A model generated the notes under the pieces. It worked only from the letters and a program-made list of their open reading frames with translations, did no database searches and was not told the DNA's origin. Below are positions 45,909 through 56,215 of a stretch of DNA of 64,000 bases, in pieces. Each line of letters starts with the position of its first letter. Positions within the stretch are counted from its first letter, which is position 1. The DNA comes from Sipunculus nudus (Eukaryota; Annelida; Sipuncula; Golfingiida; Sipunculidae), in the NCBI GenBank assembly GCA_026874595.1, contig CM049306.1, forward strand, positions 51,682,519 through 51,746,518, in the 5' to 3' direction. Both the position numbers and the translations under genes were made by a program.

Positions 45909-47479
45909 ATGGTTTTAGATATTTTGTCCTAATACTAGAATTATACAATACCAGTCTCTCAGGCAGATAAACCAAAATCAAAAATAAAAAAATTCGAGAG
46001 AAAAAAAGTGTTTCTATGTCTTAACAGTGTCGTTTTCAGCGCGAAAGTTTCAGACTGGGCAAGGTATTTTACCACGAGCAGGCTAAAGCCTAGGAGGCGG
46101 GTTTTGTAGATGAAAACGTTTTTACATGACACCGAGTAAATCAGAGATTCAGAACCGGCCGTCAGGTGTATATATTATAATGTAAGTTCTTTTATATTTT
46201 GTTTCTCCTGATAAAAATTTCTCGTTTTTTTTTTAAACTGGAGTTACTTATTGTATATAAGATTATTATGAATGATGGTCAACTGTCCCTATGTATATAA
46301 TGTAATAGTGCGTCCATATTTATCCTATTATCGCTCGGTGACACGGTGTAGGTTCGAAGTCCTGGAAATACGTGATATCGCTAATACCGATACTCTCGTG
46401 TGTGGAGGCAGTAAATGATTGTCCATTAGTGCCCCCTAGCGTCCAGCCTGACCAGCCCATTCATGCAACACAGCAGTGTTGGCACTGGACATAGTGTTTT
46501 TAATTACCGAACATCCTGTTATTTATAATTTACCATATTTATTATGCTGTGTTAAAACATATTACAGACACATGAAAAGACATAGGAAATGGCTGCATTC
46601 GGCACGATTTGCATTAGAATTTGATCTTCAATCAACTCCCTTGTAGGATGGCATAAGGAAATGTATACGGGGTGTTTCAGTCATTGTTAAACTTCAAATT
46701 TTGCAAGTTTCCTTGAATTTGTCAAACATTCTGGTACCAAACAATCGTAACCAATTGTATTTATTCAATGAATATATAAATTAATCAGAGTCCATAGCGT
46801 ATATATGTTAACAAACTGGGGAATGTCAGTTCTGTCTGTGCTAATGAGTGTCAGGCTGAATCAGGCTTTGTCTCGGCCCAAGACGTGTGATTCCGATCCG
46901 CTCTGCTCCTCTCGTATCACAGTTGTGGATCCGCAACAAAATCAGGCTTGCCTTCTCAAACGGGCTTCCTGCTGCGTAAGCAAGTCCTTTTTCTCCTCCA
47001 TCTACACGAGAAGCTGCATTAGCAATATCCTGTATTGAAATTCACTTCATTCAGCCCATGGGAAGATGGGGAATGGAACACTAGGAACAAACATAGAATC
47101 TGTCCTACATGTTCGATATTCACTACAGACAGTACGATTTTTATAACAACTAAAAAATAAGGGATAAGACAGTACTGTCAGTAGATAAGAAAACAACCTA
47201 TGATGAATGTCATCAGGTGAAAGGTGCCCAGTTAGAAATCAGTTGATGTACATAGGATCCCCATTTGACCGGTAGTAGCGTAGGACAGATTCTATAGTTG
47301 GTCCAAAGTGGATTTGTCAGGACTACTTTTATCTGCAAAGACAAAGTGTTGAAGATACTGTATTTTTGACCAGGTTCTGCGACCAAGTTCGTTTCCAGAA
47401 TACAATTCTTAGACCACTGGACCAATTTTTTGAAAACTTTACACTATTATCAGTCACCTGTGAACTGGAGCCAAACCAT
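45908..47479. other. No gene recognised
   Basis: Unremarkable AT-rich sequence. 47449-47490 matches, in reverse complement, the repeat-family sequence near 20766-20815, which marks the left flank of the composite element. Confidence 0.5.
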
Positions 47480-47490
47480 TTTGTGTTGAC
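47480..47490 (+). repeat. Left 11-bp target duplication of the composite element
   Basis: TTTGTGTTGAC, repeated exactly at 50391-50401. Confidence 0.75.
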
Positions 47491-48837
47491 TACAGGCCGG
47501 TGAGACGCAGATTTTTGGGACGTAAGCCGCCAGGACGTACCCACTGAAGCGTATCCCGATAGGACGTATTGTTAAAATAAGAGTACATGTATCACTTGTC
47601 TGACTGTCTATACTTTACACGTACTAAAACAAAAAGACTAAGTAATAATAGTTAATTATACTTTCGTTAGTAAACCCTCTCTTGGGTCACTTTGGGAAAT
47701 CATTAAGCTCTGTGATCGATGCAACATACGTCAAATCAGCACACGTTAATGCCTAGTATATCTGTGTTATCCATTATTACTATATTACCCTCATGCACTT
47801 ATATCGTTGTGTTCCTTAACTGAAGTTTGACAAAATATTTAATAATTTTATTGTTAATTAGAGCATTATTTTGGCTTAAAGTACGACCGTCCCTCAATAG
47901 TGATAAACCCCGGGTATGGTTAACCCATCAGCATTCTCCAATTTATTGGCCTAACCAGAGGTTTAAATGACTGATAATTACAGGTTTAAAGTGTAACATC
48001 TTACTTTATTTTCCATATTCCTGTTTTAATTTTCACTATTATAAGTATGTATATCATGTCGTGAGAACATATTAAGTCTGCTCAAACATGAACGAACTGC
48101 TCACCAGAGACCAGCGAAGCCGCAGTATAAACGCGGTCACGAGAAACCATTCACCCGACGCGGCCACTCCTTCAGTTTAATTAACGGACGAAAAATGTCG
48201 ATCAAAGGTTTCTGGATGATGAATCATTTATATTGATCTCTTACACGCACTTAATGTATTAAGGAAAGAATAAATATTTACATATTTTGATTATATTCGA
48301 CTTCTGACAGGAACACATTCCGAATAAAAGACATTATAAATAGACAACAATTTTATGAGAAAAATAACTTTATAGAATAAAAAATTAGGTTGGTTGTTAT
48401 TTTGTTAACATGAAAATACTACCTGTGCGTAGTATTCAGTTAGTATCATCCGCTCTGGCGCAAGTACGATCGGTGGCGGGTGACCTATTTTGGAACAAAT
48501 TAAGTGCGGCGGTTGGTGTAGACAATAAAACTATCCTGAAAACGATTTATCTCCAAATTGTATGTGTATATTTAATTTCTCGCGTGTGTCTGCATGTTGA
48601 AACCGCAGTGTTTAAAACTATCCTGCTGATTGAAGATTCCTCTTCAAATTGTGTGTTTTTTTTTTTTATTTCACCGGTCAGTCTATGTGTTGAAACCGCT
48701 GAATAGTGAATGACGAATAACAATTATACCTTTGAGTTCCTACTAACCGCTAATTGAGTCCATAAAGAACCGCTAATGAATACCCATCTTCCATCAAGCA
48801 ACCGTCAACTTAATGTAAAACCAGAAGACAAAAATAA

Positions 48838-49566
48838 ATGAAAGAAAGAAAGAAAGAGTTATGTAACGAAGGGAAGAATGAAGGAAAGACTGAAAGACAA
48901 AAGAAAGAAAGAAAGAAAGAAAATTGAATGAAAGACCGGAGGAAGAAAGAAAGAAGTAAAGAATATGTAACGAAGGAAGAATGAAGGATATACGGAAAGA
49001 CTGACAGAAAGAAAAACTGAAAGAAAGAAAGACTGAAAGAAAGAAAAAAAAAGAAGAACTGAAAGAAAGACTGGAAGAGGAAAGAAATACTGAAAGACTG
49101 AAAGACTGAAAGAAAGAAAGAAAGAAAGAAAGAAACATGTATCGAAGGGAAGGATGAAGGAAAGACTGAAAGAAAGAAAGGCTGAAAGAAAAAATGATTG
49201 AAAGAAAGACTGAAAGAAAGAAAGAAAGAAAGACTGAAAGAAAGATAGACTGAAAGAAAGAATGAAAGAAAGAAAACAAAAAGACTGAAAGAAAGAATGA
49301 AAGAAAGAATGAAAGAAAGAAAAAAAGAAAGAAAGAATCATGTAACGAATGGAAGGATGAAGGAAAGACTGAAAGAAAGAAAGACTGAAAGAAAGAAAGG
49401 CTGGAAGAAAGAAAGACTGAAAGAAAGAAAGAAAGACTGAAAGAAAGAAAGAAAGACTGAAAGAAAGAATGAAAGACTGAAAGAAAGAAAGAAAGACTGA
49501 AAGACTGAAAGAAAGAATCAGGTAACGAAGGGAAGAAAGAAGGATGGAAGGAGTGAAGAAGGAAGG
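48838..49566 (+). repeat. GAAA/GACTGAAA purine-rich minisatellite
   Basis: About 730 bp built of GAAA, GACT and GGAA words, with a higher-order punctuation (A/C)ATGTA(A/T)CGAAGG.A(G/A)GATGAAGG near 48859, 48965, 49137, 49339 and 49519. The + strand is almost free of C and T outside GACT and the punctuation. The Ser/Phe-rich minus frames at 48794-49341 are its translation, not genes. Confidence 0.92.
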
Positions 49567-49672
49567 GAATTATAATTAATGACTTATAATTAATGTTTGT
49601 GGCTTACTACTGATTGACTCCAGATGAACTCACAGACTCAGCTGAGGTGAAGATCATAGGTGTTACTCAGGA

Positions 49673-50224
49673 GGGTTCGTTTAGCGTAGTTTAAGTCATA
49701 AAAAATACACTTATAAAGAAGAGACGTATCTGGGCAGGATGTATACACGCAGGGTTCGTTTAGCGTAGTTTTAGCCATAAACAATACACTTATGAAATAG
49801 AGACGTAAACCGGCAGAAAGTATACACGCAGGGTTCGTTTAGCGTAGATTTAGCCATAAAAAATACACTTATGAAAGTAAGACGTAGACGGGCAGAAAGT
49901 ATACACGCAGGGTTCGTTTAGCGTAGTTTTAGCCATAAAAAATACACTTATGAAAGAAAGACGTAGACGGGCAGAAAGTATACACGCAGGGTACGTTTAG
50001 CGTAGTTTTAGTCCTAAAAAATACACTTATGAAAGAGAGACGTAGACGGGCAGAAAGTATACACGCAGGGTTCGTTTAGCGTAGTTTTAGTCATAAAAAA
50101 TACACTTATGAAAGAGAGACGTAGACGGGCAGAAAGTATACACGCAGGGTTTGTTTAGCGTAGTTTTAGTCATAAAAATACACTTTTGAAAGAGAGACGT
50201 AGACGAGCAGGAGGTAAACACGCC
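49673..50224 (+). repeat. 79-bp minisatellite, seven units
   Basis: GGGTTCGTTTAGCGTAGTTT starts at 49673, 49752, 49831, 49910, 49989, 50068 and 50147 (exactly 79 bp apart), with the next GGG at 50225. Units are highly similar, differing by a few substitutions, so the array is young or homogenised. Confidence 0.95.
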
Positions 50225-50390
50225 GGGTCCCGCAGCACGACACGCTAAATGGTGACGGGGCGATGTTTATGGAGTGCGTCCTACCGGCCACTCGTCATTG
50301 TTTATATAGTGCGTCCTGCCGCCCTGCGTTTTATCGCACGGTCCGTTGGGACGTACGTCTTATCGGGATGCATCTCACCGGGTGCACACC

Positions 50391-50401
50391 TTTGTGTTGA
50401 C
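50391..50401 (+). repeat. Right 11-bp target duplication of the composite element
   Basis: TTTGTGTTGAC, identical to 47480-47490. Confidence 0.75.
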
Positions 50402-50439
50402 CTCTGAACTTTCCTCTCTGCAGTGTGTCCATCTGTGCT

Positions 50440-51260
50440 TCTGTTTTGACACATTAACCCATATATCTTCAGACTCCTTTTACCAATAGGGCTGAAATTT
50501 TGCACGGGTATAGTGCTTAGACAGCTTTTTAACATACACAAAAATGGTGGCACCTTCTGCAACTATTTTTGTACAGCATCCATCTGTTCATCTGCCTTGG
50601 GGTAAAATCACTCATATCCCTGCTGTGGTTGGACTTATCCACCTGAAATTTTGCATGTGTATACATCCTGGATAGCTTTCTTAATTTAATGACAAGTGGC
50701 ACCACCTACATTCACATTCAGGCTGCAGACATCCATGCTAATATCTCAGGACTGGTTTGACGTATCCTCACATAGCTCTTTATCTTTCACAAAACTGTTG
50801 GCGCCACCTGTCTGTCTGCCGTGGGATAAAATCACTCATATCTTAGCAGTAATATGACTTATCTACCTAAAATTTAAAATATGGATTCATCTTGGATAGC
50901 TTTCTGCATTTTGTTCTAGGTAGCGCCACCAACATACATATTTCAGCTGCAGACACCATGCTAATATCTCAGGACTGGTTTTACGTATTGGCCTAAAAGT
51001 TTGCATGAGTATAGATCTTATATAGCTCTACAGCTAAAATACAAATTTTTTTGGCCCAACTTACAACCATTTTTGCATGGTGTACATTTGCTCATCCGCC
51101 ATAGAGTAAAATCACTCATATCTCAGCAGTGGTTTGACTTATCCACCTGAAATTTTGCATATGTATACATACATCTTTGATTGCTGTCTCTTTTCAAATA
51201 TCAGGTGGTGCCACCTACAAACATGTTTACATGGCAGACATCCATGCTAATATGCAAAAC
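50440..51260 (-). repeat. Inverted relatives of the 278-bp dimeric array
   Basis: Read on the minus strand it shows the same GGTGG.GCCACC boxes, GATATGAGTGATTTTA and TGCAAAATTTCAGGTGGATA words as 19880-20710, in about three diverged units. The + strand shows GTGGCACCACCTAC near 50696 and GCGCCACC near 50801 and 50924. Confidence 0.8.
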
Positions 51261-52081
51261 ATATCACTCTATTTCCACTTTCCACTTAATCCATGCCTCA
51301 TTTCACCTGCCTCACTTTGATTTCAGCGGATACATGTAGTCGCTTGTTGACTAACTGTAATCTAGTCTACATTTGTTTCTTCATGATTCATTCAAATAAT
51401 AAAGCGGGGTTCACATAGTGTTTGGGTTCTTATTCATGTATATATTAAAGAAATGCTCTAATTGGAGTTTGTAAGATTACAATATCAGAAAGCAGGAGCA
51501 AGCATCACCAAATTTTTTGCAAAGGTTGGTCATTTGACTCATATTTGAAATAGAGGTATTGGTGGTGCCACATGCATTGACCCTGTTCTATATGGGATCA
51601 TCCATCTCCTGTACATTAACCCATAATATATCAAGGGAGACTAAAATGTTAAATATATGTGAGAGTCCATTTTAGTCATCACCTCGTGTATGCACTTGGT
51701 TGAGATTCTAAGAAAAAGGTAAGAAACCCATCAGTATCTCAGGTATCTCATTAACCCTTATAATACGGGACCAGTTCACGAAGCATTGTCACCACTATGT
51801 ATACATTCTTACTGCTTCTGTCATGGCATTATCAGCAGCATGACCCTCGTCTTCTTAGACCAAAATACACAATAACTAAAGTTAAATCCACATTCAGTTG
51901 CCAATGTGTTGCAGTTGTATTGAGAATAAGATAGGCGTACTATTGTATGCAATAATCAGTCACATGTCAGATGTTGTTGGATTGAGCTTTTTGTAGCACC
52001 ACCTGCAAAATCTTCAGCCAAATTTTTTTAATATTTCCAGGAAAGGATCACAGAGATTAGCCTGATGTTATCAGACTCAGT
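51261..52081. other. Diverged repeat-family sequence and unidentified DNA
   Basis: Scattered GGTGGTGCCAC and AGCACCACCTGC boxes (near 51562 and 51995) show that the dimeric repeat family continues here in weaker form. Confidence 0.5.
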
Positions 52082-52308
52082 ATTATTCGGCACTACCATG
52101 ATTATACTGCTCTTGAACAAGTCTCAACATTTGTTGTACAATTACCAGCACATCACTCTTCCAAGTTGGCTCCTTTAAACAAAATGTCACAAAATTCTGG
52201 CTCTCAATCCCTTGAGTCAGCGAGGCTCCCAGTATTAAGTGTCTGTACAACTCAGTACTTCACTGTAGCTACTAAAGTAATTGATATGCCTCTGCCCTCT
52301 GGTGAAAA
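52082..52308 (+). CDS. Possible coding exon upstream of PGAP4
   Basis: After a candidate acceptor (tatcagactcag) the frame is open: IIRHYHDYTALEQVSTFVVQ, LPAHHSSKLAPLNKMSQNSG, SQSLESARLPVLSVCTTQYF and TVATKVIDMPLPSGEK, up to a possible donor gttggt at 52309 (an alternative gtaaat lies 4 bp later). The composition looks protein-like and ordinary, but I recognise no family. Spliced in phase 0 to the 52792 exon it would run on into MKGADERNTLSKSMCEAVV and stop on the PGAP4 start codon. Repeat boxes lie on both sides. Could be chance. Confidence 0.3.
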
Positions 52309-52791
52309 GGTTGGTAAATGTTTAAAAATTCTGAATCAAGTTAAATTTAAGTTTCTATCAAAACCATGAAACATTTATTGGTTTCATAATGGTGTAATCC
52401 AGTATCTTGTTGTTAGACACTAACAGGCTATAAAGTACATGCAACAGAACTGTTTTATACACTTCGACTTATCAGCCATAAATTGTGCATGTCCGTACAT
52501 CTTGGATAGCTTTGTCAAATTCCAGAGTGGTGTCACCACCTACAATTCATTGTACTGATGTTTATCCCATTGCACAGGTTCACATTAGGCCAGGAGGCCT
52601 TGTTGTTTGAATGGTTCATAAAAAAATGACAAATAACAGAGAAGTGACTATATTGATTTGCAAAGTTTCTTAACCTGGGCATTGTTTCAATACATGGGAC
52701 CAGCATCCACATATATTAATTTTTAAAATAATATACCAGACATGCAGGTAGAATAGTTCATTTTACAATGCAATTCTGTCTCAATTTACAG

Positions 52792-52860
52792 ATGAAAGGA
52801 GCAGATGAGAGGAATACACTGAGCAAATCCATGTGTGAGGCTGTGGTAACAAGAGGATGA
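52792..52860 (+). CDS. Short frame overlapping the PGAP4 start codon (uORF or end of an upstream exon)
   Basis: An ATG stands directly behind the acceptor tcaatttacag (AG at 52790-52791) and is followed by 22 sense codons, MKGADERNTLSKSMCEAVVT then RG. Its TGA (52858-52860) shares two bases with the PGAP4 ATG (52857-52859), an ATGA overlap. It may act as a uORF with reinitiation on PGAP4, or be the last piece of an upstream frame. Evidence is positional only. Confidence 0.4.
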   Translation: MKGADERNTLSKSMCEAVVTRG

Positions 52861-54113
52861 AGTCGACATATAGATCTTGTCACTGGAGGAATATTCTCAC
52901 CTATCTAAGGGGACCATTTATGAAACACATGCTGGTTTTATATATTCTCACATTTGCTATTTTACTGCCAGCACTTTGTTTCCGACTAAAACACTCAATG
53001 TATTACCTTGCACCCACGAATAAAGCAGAAAGTCAAGATCTCTTAAGGCAAGAAAATGATCAAAGGATCCAGAAAGCTAACTATTTCTTTGAAATGTCTG
53101 ATAAAATAAAGTTGAAAACAGTACTGAAGCAATTCAATGGAAATGGTTCAGATATAGATGTTGTTATTAGCATTATAACAGTTTCCCGCAACCATCAAAG
53201 ACTTGACCAGTATCAACCAAAGTACCTCACACAAGTTGTATGGAAGTTTTTGTCGTTACTGTTCGCTTCCCAAGGTCAAGGATACCCATACAGAATTCAG
53301 TTGTCAGTGTGTAATGTTGATGGTGATCCAGATTCATATATAGAAGCGAAGAACATGTCTGGATATGTCCCAGTGTTCAACAGATTCACGAAACGAACAC
53401 TGAATATCGGTGATGTCCTCGAGAAGGAGAAACAAGATTATGTGTATTGTCTGAACAGCAGTTTTCACCAATACAAACCAAAGTATGTCCTTCTCGTGGA
53501 AGACGATGCTTTGCCTAATGATGATTTCTTTGATATCCTGCAGTTTATGATTAAAAAGCATCTAGGACATAAAGAAACACATGGTTTGGAACAGTTTGAG
53601 AGACCGTTATTGTTTGTAAAAATGTATCACCCAGAAAGACTAATCGGCTTCTACAGTATAGAACCAGAGAGGCTGCCAGAGCTGTTTGGCCTCGGAGCTC
53701 TTGCTGGAACTGTTCTACTTGTTATCTATACAAGGATATTTGCAAGAGAATCTGCCAGTAGGAGCATTTATTTTATCTGGTTTTGTTTTTCAGTGTATAG
53801 TATGCTCGTGGCTTGTGCAATTGGGAGACAAAACTTGGTTGAACTCAGGAGACTGTCTAAACATTTATACAGCTACGTTCCTGCTCCATCTTGTTGCACA
53901 CCAGCAAACCTGTTCCCGGAACAAGGTGGAAAGATGGTGGTGGATTATCTCAGCAAAATCAGATGTTATCCAAGATTTGGTAAAGACACAGCCCTAGACC
54001 AAATGAGACGAGAGAAAAATGCAGCTGCGTTTATGATACAGCCAAATCTGTTTAAACATATAGGGATGTACTCTTCCCTGAGAGATGTAATTCTTGATCC
54101 ATCAATTGTGTGA
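52857..54113 (+). CDS. PGAP4: Post-GPI attachment to proteins factor 4 (TMEM246-like GPI-GalNAc transferase)
   Basis: An uninterrupted frame of 418 codons, close to the roughly 400 residues of vertebrate PGAP4. By family knowledge this Golgi enzyme adds GalNAc to the first mannose of GPI anchors on proteins; it is a GT-A-like transferase with an unusual two-helix membrane insert. Visible here: N-terminal membrane helix (about 25-42), a Rossmann-like start DIDVVISIITVSRN (about 99-112), the DxD-type motif VLLVEDDALPNDDF with EDD at 215-217, KMYHPERL (255-262), the membrane hairpin (about 274-292 and 303-323), then APSCCTPANLFPEQGG (343-358) and QPNLFKHIGMYSSLRD (395-410), all characteristic of the family. 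The ATG is the first in frame after an in-frame TGA at 52836-52838. The coding region is intronless, with a 5' splice acceptor just upstream at 52790. Confidence 0.93.
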   Translation: MKSTYRSCHWRNILTYLRGPFMKHMLVLYILTFAILLPALCFRLKHSMYYLAPTNKAESQDLLRQENDQRIQKANYFFEMSDKIKLKTVLKQFNGNGSDIDVVISIITVSRNHQRLDQYQPKYLTQVVWKFLSLLFASQGQGYPYRIQLSVCNVDGDPDSYIEAKNMSGYVPVFNRFTKRTLNIGDVLEKEKQDYVYCLNSSFHQYKPKYVLLVEDDALPNDDFFDILQFMIKKHLGHKETHGLEQFERPLLFVKMYHPERLIGFYSIEPERLPELFGLGALAGTVLLVIYTRIFARESASRSIYFIWFCFSVYSMLVACAIGRQNLVELRRLSKHLYSYVPAPSCCTPANLFPEQGGKMVVDYLSKIRCYPRFGKDTALDQMRREKNAAAFMIQPNLFKHIGMYSSLRDVILDPSIV

Positions 54114-54340
54114 ATTAACAGAGAACTTTCTGACTGATGTCATATAAACAATAACTTCATGCAAGGGGGCTGATGGTATTAACTGAATATGTATTCCAGG
54201 GCATCAATTAATTTTATTTTTCAATTCAATTTTATTGCCACAAGATTATATACATTATACATGAAACAGTTCATTTATATATTATTGTACCTGTGACAAA
54301 GAGGACTGACTCATTGAGTAAATGTTCTGTCAGTATTAAC

Positions 54341-54346
54341 AATAAA
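54341..54346 (+). terminator. PGAP4: Possible poly(A) signal of PGAP4
   Basis: AATAAA 228 bp after the stop, the first canonical signal on this strand. Confidence 0.45.
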
Positions 54347-55040
54347 TATATAGTAGGTTATATGGTGCAGACACTGTGCAATAAGGAAACTAAATTACAC
54401 TTTGCGCAATATTGAGAAAACAAAATAATAAACATTTGATATTGAATATGATTTTAAATATAATTATTATGATCTCAAGTGGTGGAAAAATATTCTTTCA
54501 GACAATGTTAAATGTTGATATTGCAAAACAAGGATCAATATCTTTAAAAATATTGTTCCAAAATTCCAACCCCATTAAATTGTAAAGTTTTTATGTAGGC
54601 TGCAGTTTTACATACTGGCTCATGGAAAAATGCATTCTTCCTGTTCTGTAATGATGTAAATCTAAGTTTTTGCAAAATAATTCAGATAAAGTTAAAGGTA
54701 ACATTTAATAATAAACCTTTTACATAAATAAACCAACATTATAATTGTAGATATTTTCTAGAGTTAGTTACCTAAGGGATAAAAACAGATCATGTGTATG
54801 TGAATTATGTGGATCAATGCTATAACATTTGGGCCTGTTTCCCAGCCCCAGTCCACCGTTACATCTATGTAATTCTTGACCCATAAATTGCATGAAGGTT
54901 CAAAGAACTTTCTGAATTTTGTCATTTCATGTGTGTGATAATGTTTTCTCTTATTGCAAGTTGTAACTCTGTTAATTAAGCTGTAATATATCAAACTCTT
55001 TTCATATCACTTATTTATAACGAACTAATAGTATTATCAA

Positions 55041-55165
55041 TGGTTTATAACTAAATGGCTTATACCTAAATGGTTTATAAATTAATGGCTTATTATTTAA
55101 TGGTTTATTACTTAATGGTTTATAACTTATTGGTCTATACCCAAATGGTTTATACCTAAATGGTA
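55041..55165 (+). repeat. Short AATGGTTTATA(A)CTA tandem repeat
   Basis: About nine imperfect units of 14-15 bp with the core AATGG(T/C)TTATA; some units have TGGCTTAT or TGGTCTAT. Confidence 0.85.
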
Positions 55166-55867
55166 CAGATCTTGGTTAGACTAGCTATGTGTGGCTTCAT
55201 GTGCAGCTAGTCTTAACAAAAGGTGCCTATACCATTTATATTACATTTCTCAAACAGACTTGCACTTCAGTACTTCAGACTATATTAACAGACAAAACAT
55301 ATCCTTGCAGTGGATACTTTCTTGTGAATTTGTCAAATCTTCTTCCTGAAGTGCAGATTCCCTTTGAATCTTGATATTATGTTGTTATATAATCAAATTT
55401 AATATTATAAAATAAGGATATTTTTTTTTAATTTGCCATTTTATTGTCACATATTTGCCAGAGGGGGTATTGTCCATGCTGGCAGGAATGCCAGTGTCAT
55501 TTACCAGCCTGGCATTTACCAGCCAACCCTGAATACAGGCCGATATAGAGGCTGCAATTCAGTTTCACATTTAAGCTTGCATAGTTTTAAAACTGGTGCT
55601 TCCTAAAGGTGCTCAAAGGCTACAAGGTCAGATTAAATTAGGCATAGTCTTTTGACTTCCTGTTGTACTGACATTGACATAACACTCGATTATAACTGAC
55701 AAATATTATGTATAATCACCATGGATCATGGTTTGTTATATGTCTGAATTTTAAATTGTTCACACATTTTTGACAGGTTTTGTCCATTGATATTGCACAC
55801 TGAGCTCTTGCAGTTTCTAACATTCAAACAGCTTCAGGTGCCCATAATTGTGTGAACTGTAACATTT

Positions 55868-56215
55868 GGCTAAAAATAATTTTTGGTTTTTCAGGCACCT
55901 GTTTTAGAAATCAGTGTGGGCGGGCTATTTTTTTTTTTTTTACCTTTTTTATGTATGTTTTGATTAAAATGTCAAACAATCAGGGAAAAACATGAAATTA
56001 ACAGATTTTTTTTTGGCGAGACAAGTAAAAGAACTACAAAACAAAGGAAATTATATCAAAATTGTATTATTTTATCTTCTTAAAAGAAATGTCCATCTGG
56101 CGGGAGCTCAAAATTGGTATGTTTCTATTGAAAACAAAAAAAAATTATGCAGGGTTTAAAATTGGTGTGGGCGGTGCCTGAGAACCATACCTTTTATTTA
56201 TTTTTTTTTTATTTA
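55868..56215. mobile_element. Harbinger-type MITE, copy 2 (degenerate)
   Basis: It shares with copies 1 and 3 the inner blocks TCAGGCACC, GTGGGCGGGC, GATTAAAATGTCAAA.AATCAGGGAAAA and GGTGCCTGAGAACCATACC. The outermost bases have decayed and no clear target duplication remains. Confidence 0.75.

Larger units (their letters stand above)
47491..50390. mobile_element. 2.9-kb composite non-autonomous element carrying two satellite arrays
   Basis: The left end contains CCGGTGAGACGCA (from 47497) and TATCCCGATAGGACGTA; the right end contains the inverse pair TACGTCTTATCGGGAT and TGCATCTCACCGG, 13 bp with one mismatch at the outer block. Both ends carry several GGACGT/CCGCC words like subterminal binding sites. 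TTTGTGTTGAC flanks both sides. The interior holds a 730-bp GAAA/GACT purine array and seven 79-bp tandem units. No transposase or other recognisable protein frame is present. The superfamily is unknown to me; an 11-bp duplication does not fit the common TIR superfamilies. Confidence 0.65.

Noticed and set aside
46330-46375. GGTTCGAAGTCC B-box-like motif
   Set aside because: A single motif without a matching A-box or tRNA fold.
48794-49341. Two minus-strand frames of about 160 codons rich in Ser, Phe and Leu
   Set aside because: They are translations of the GAAA/GACT array; any frame through such a repeat lacks stops.
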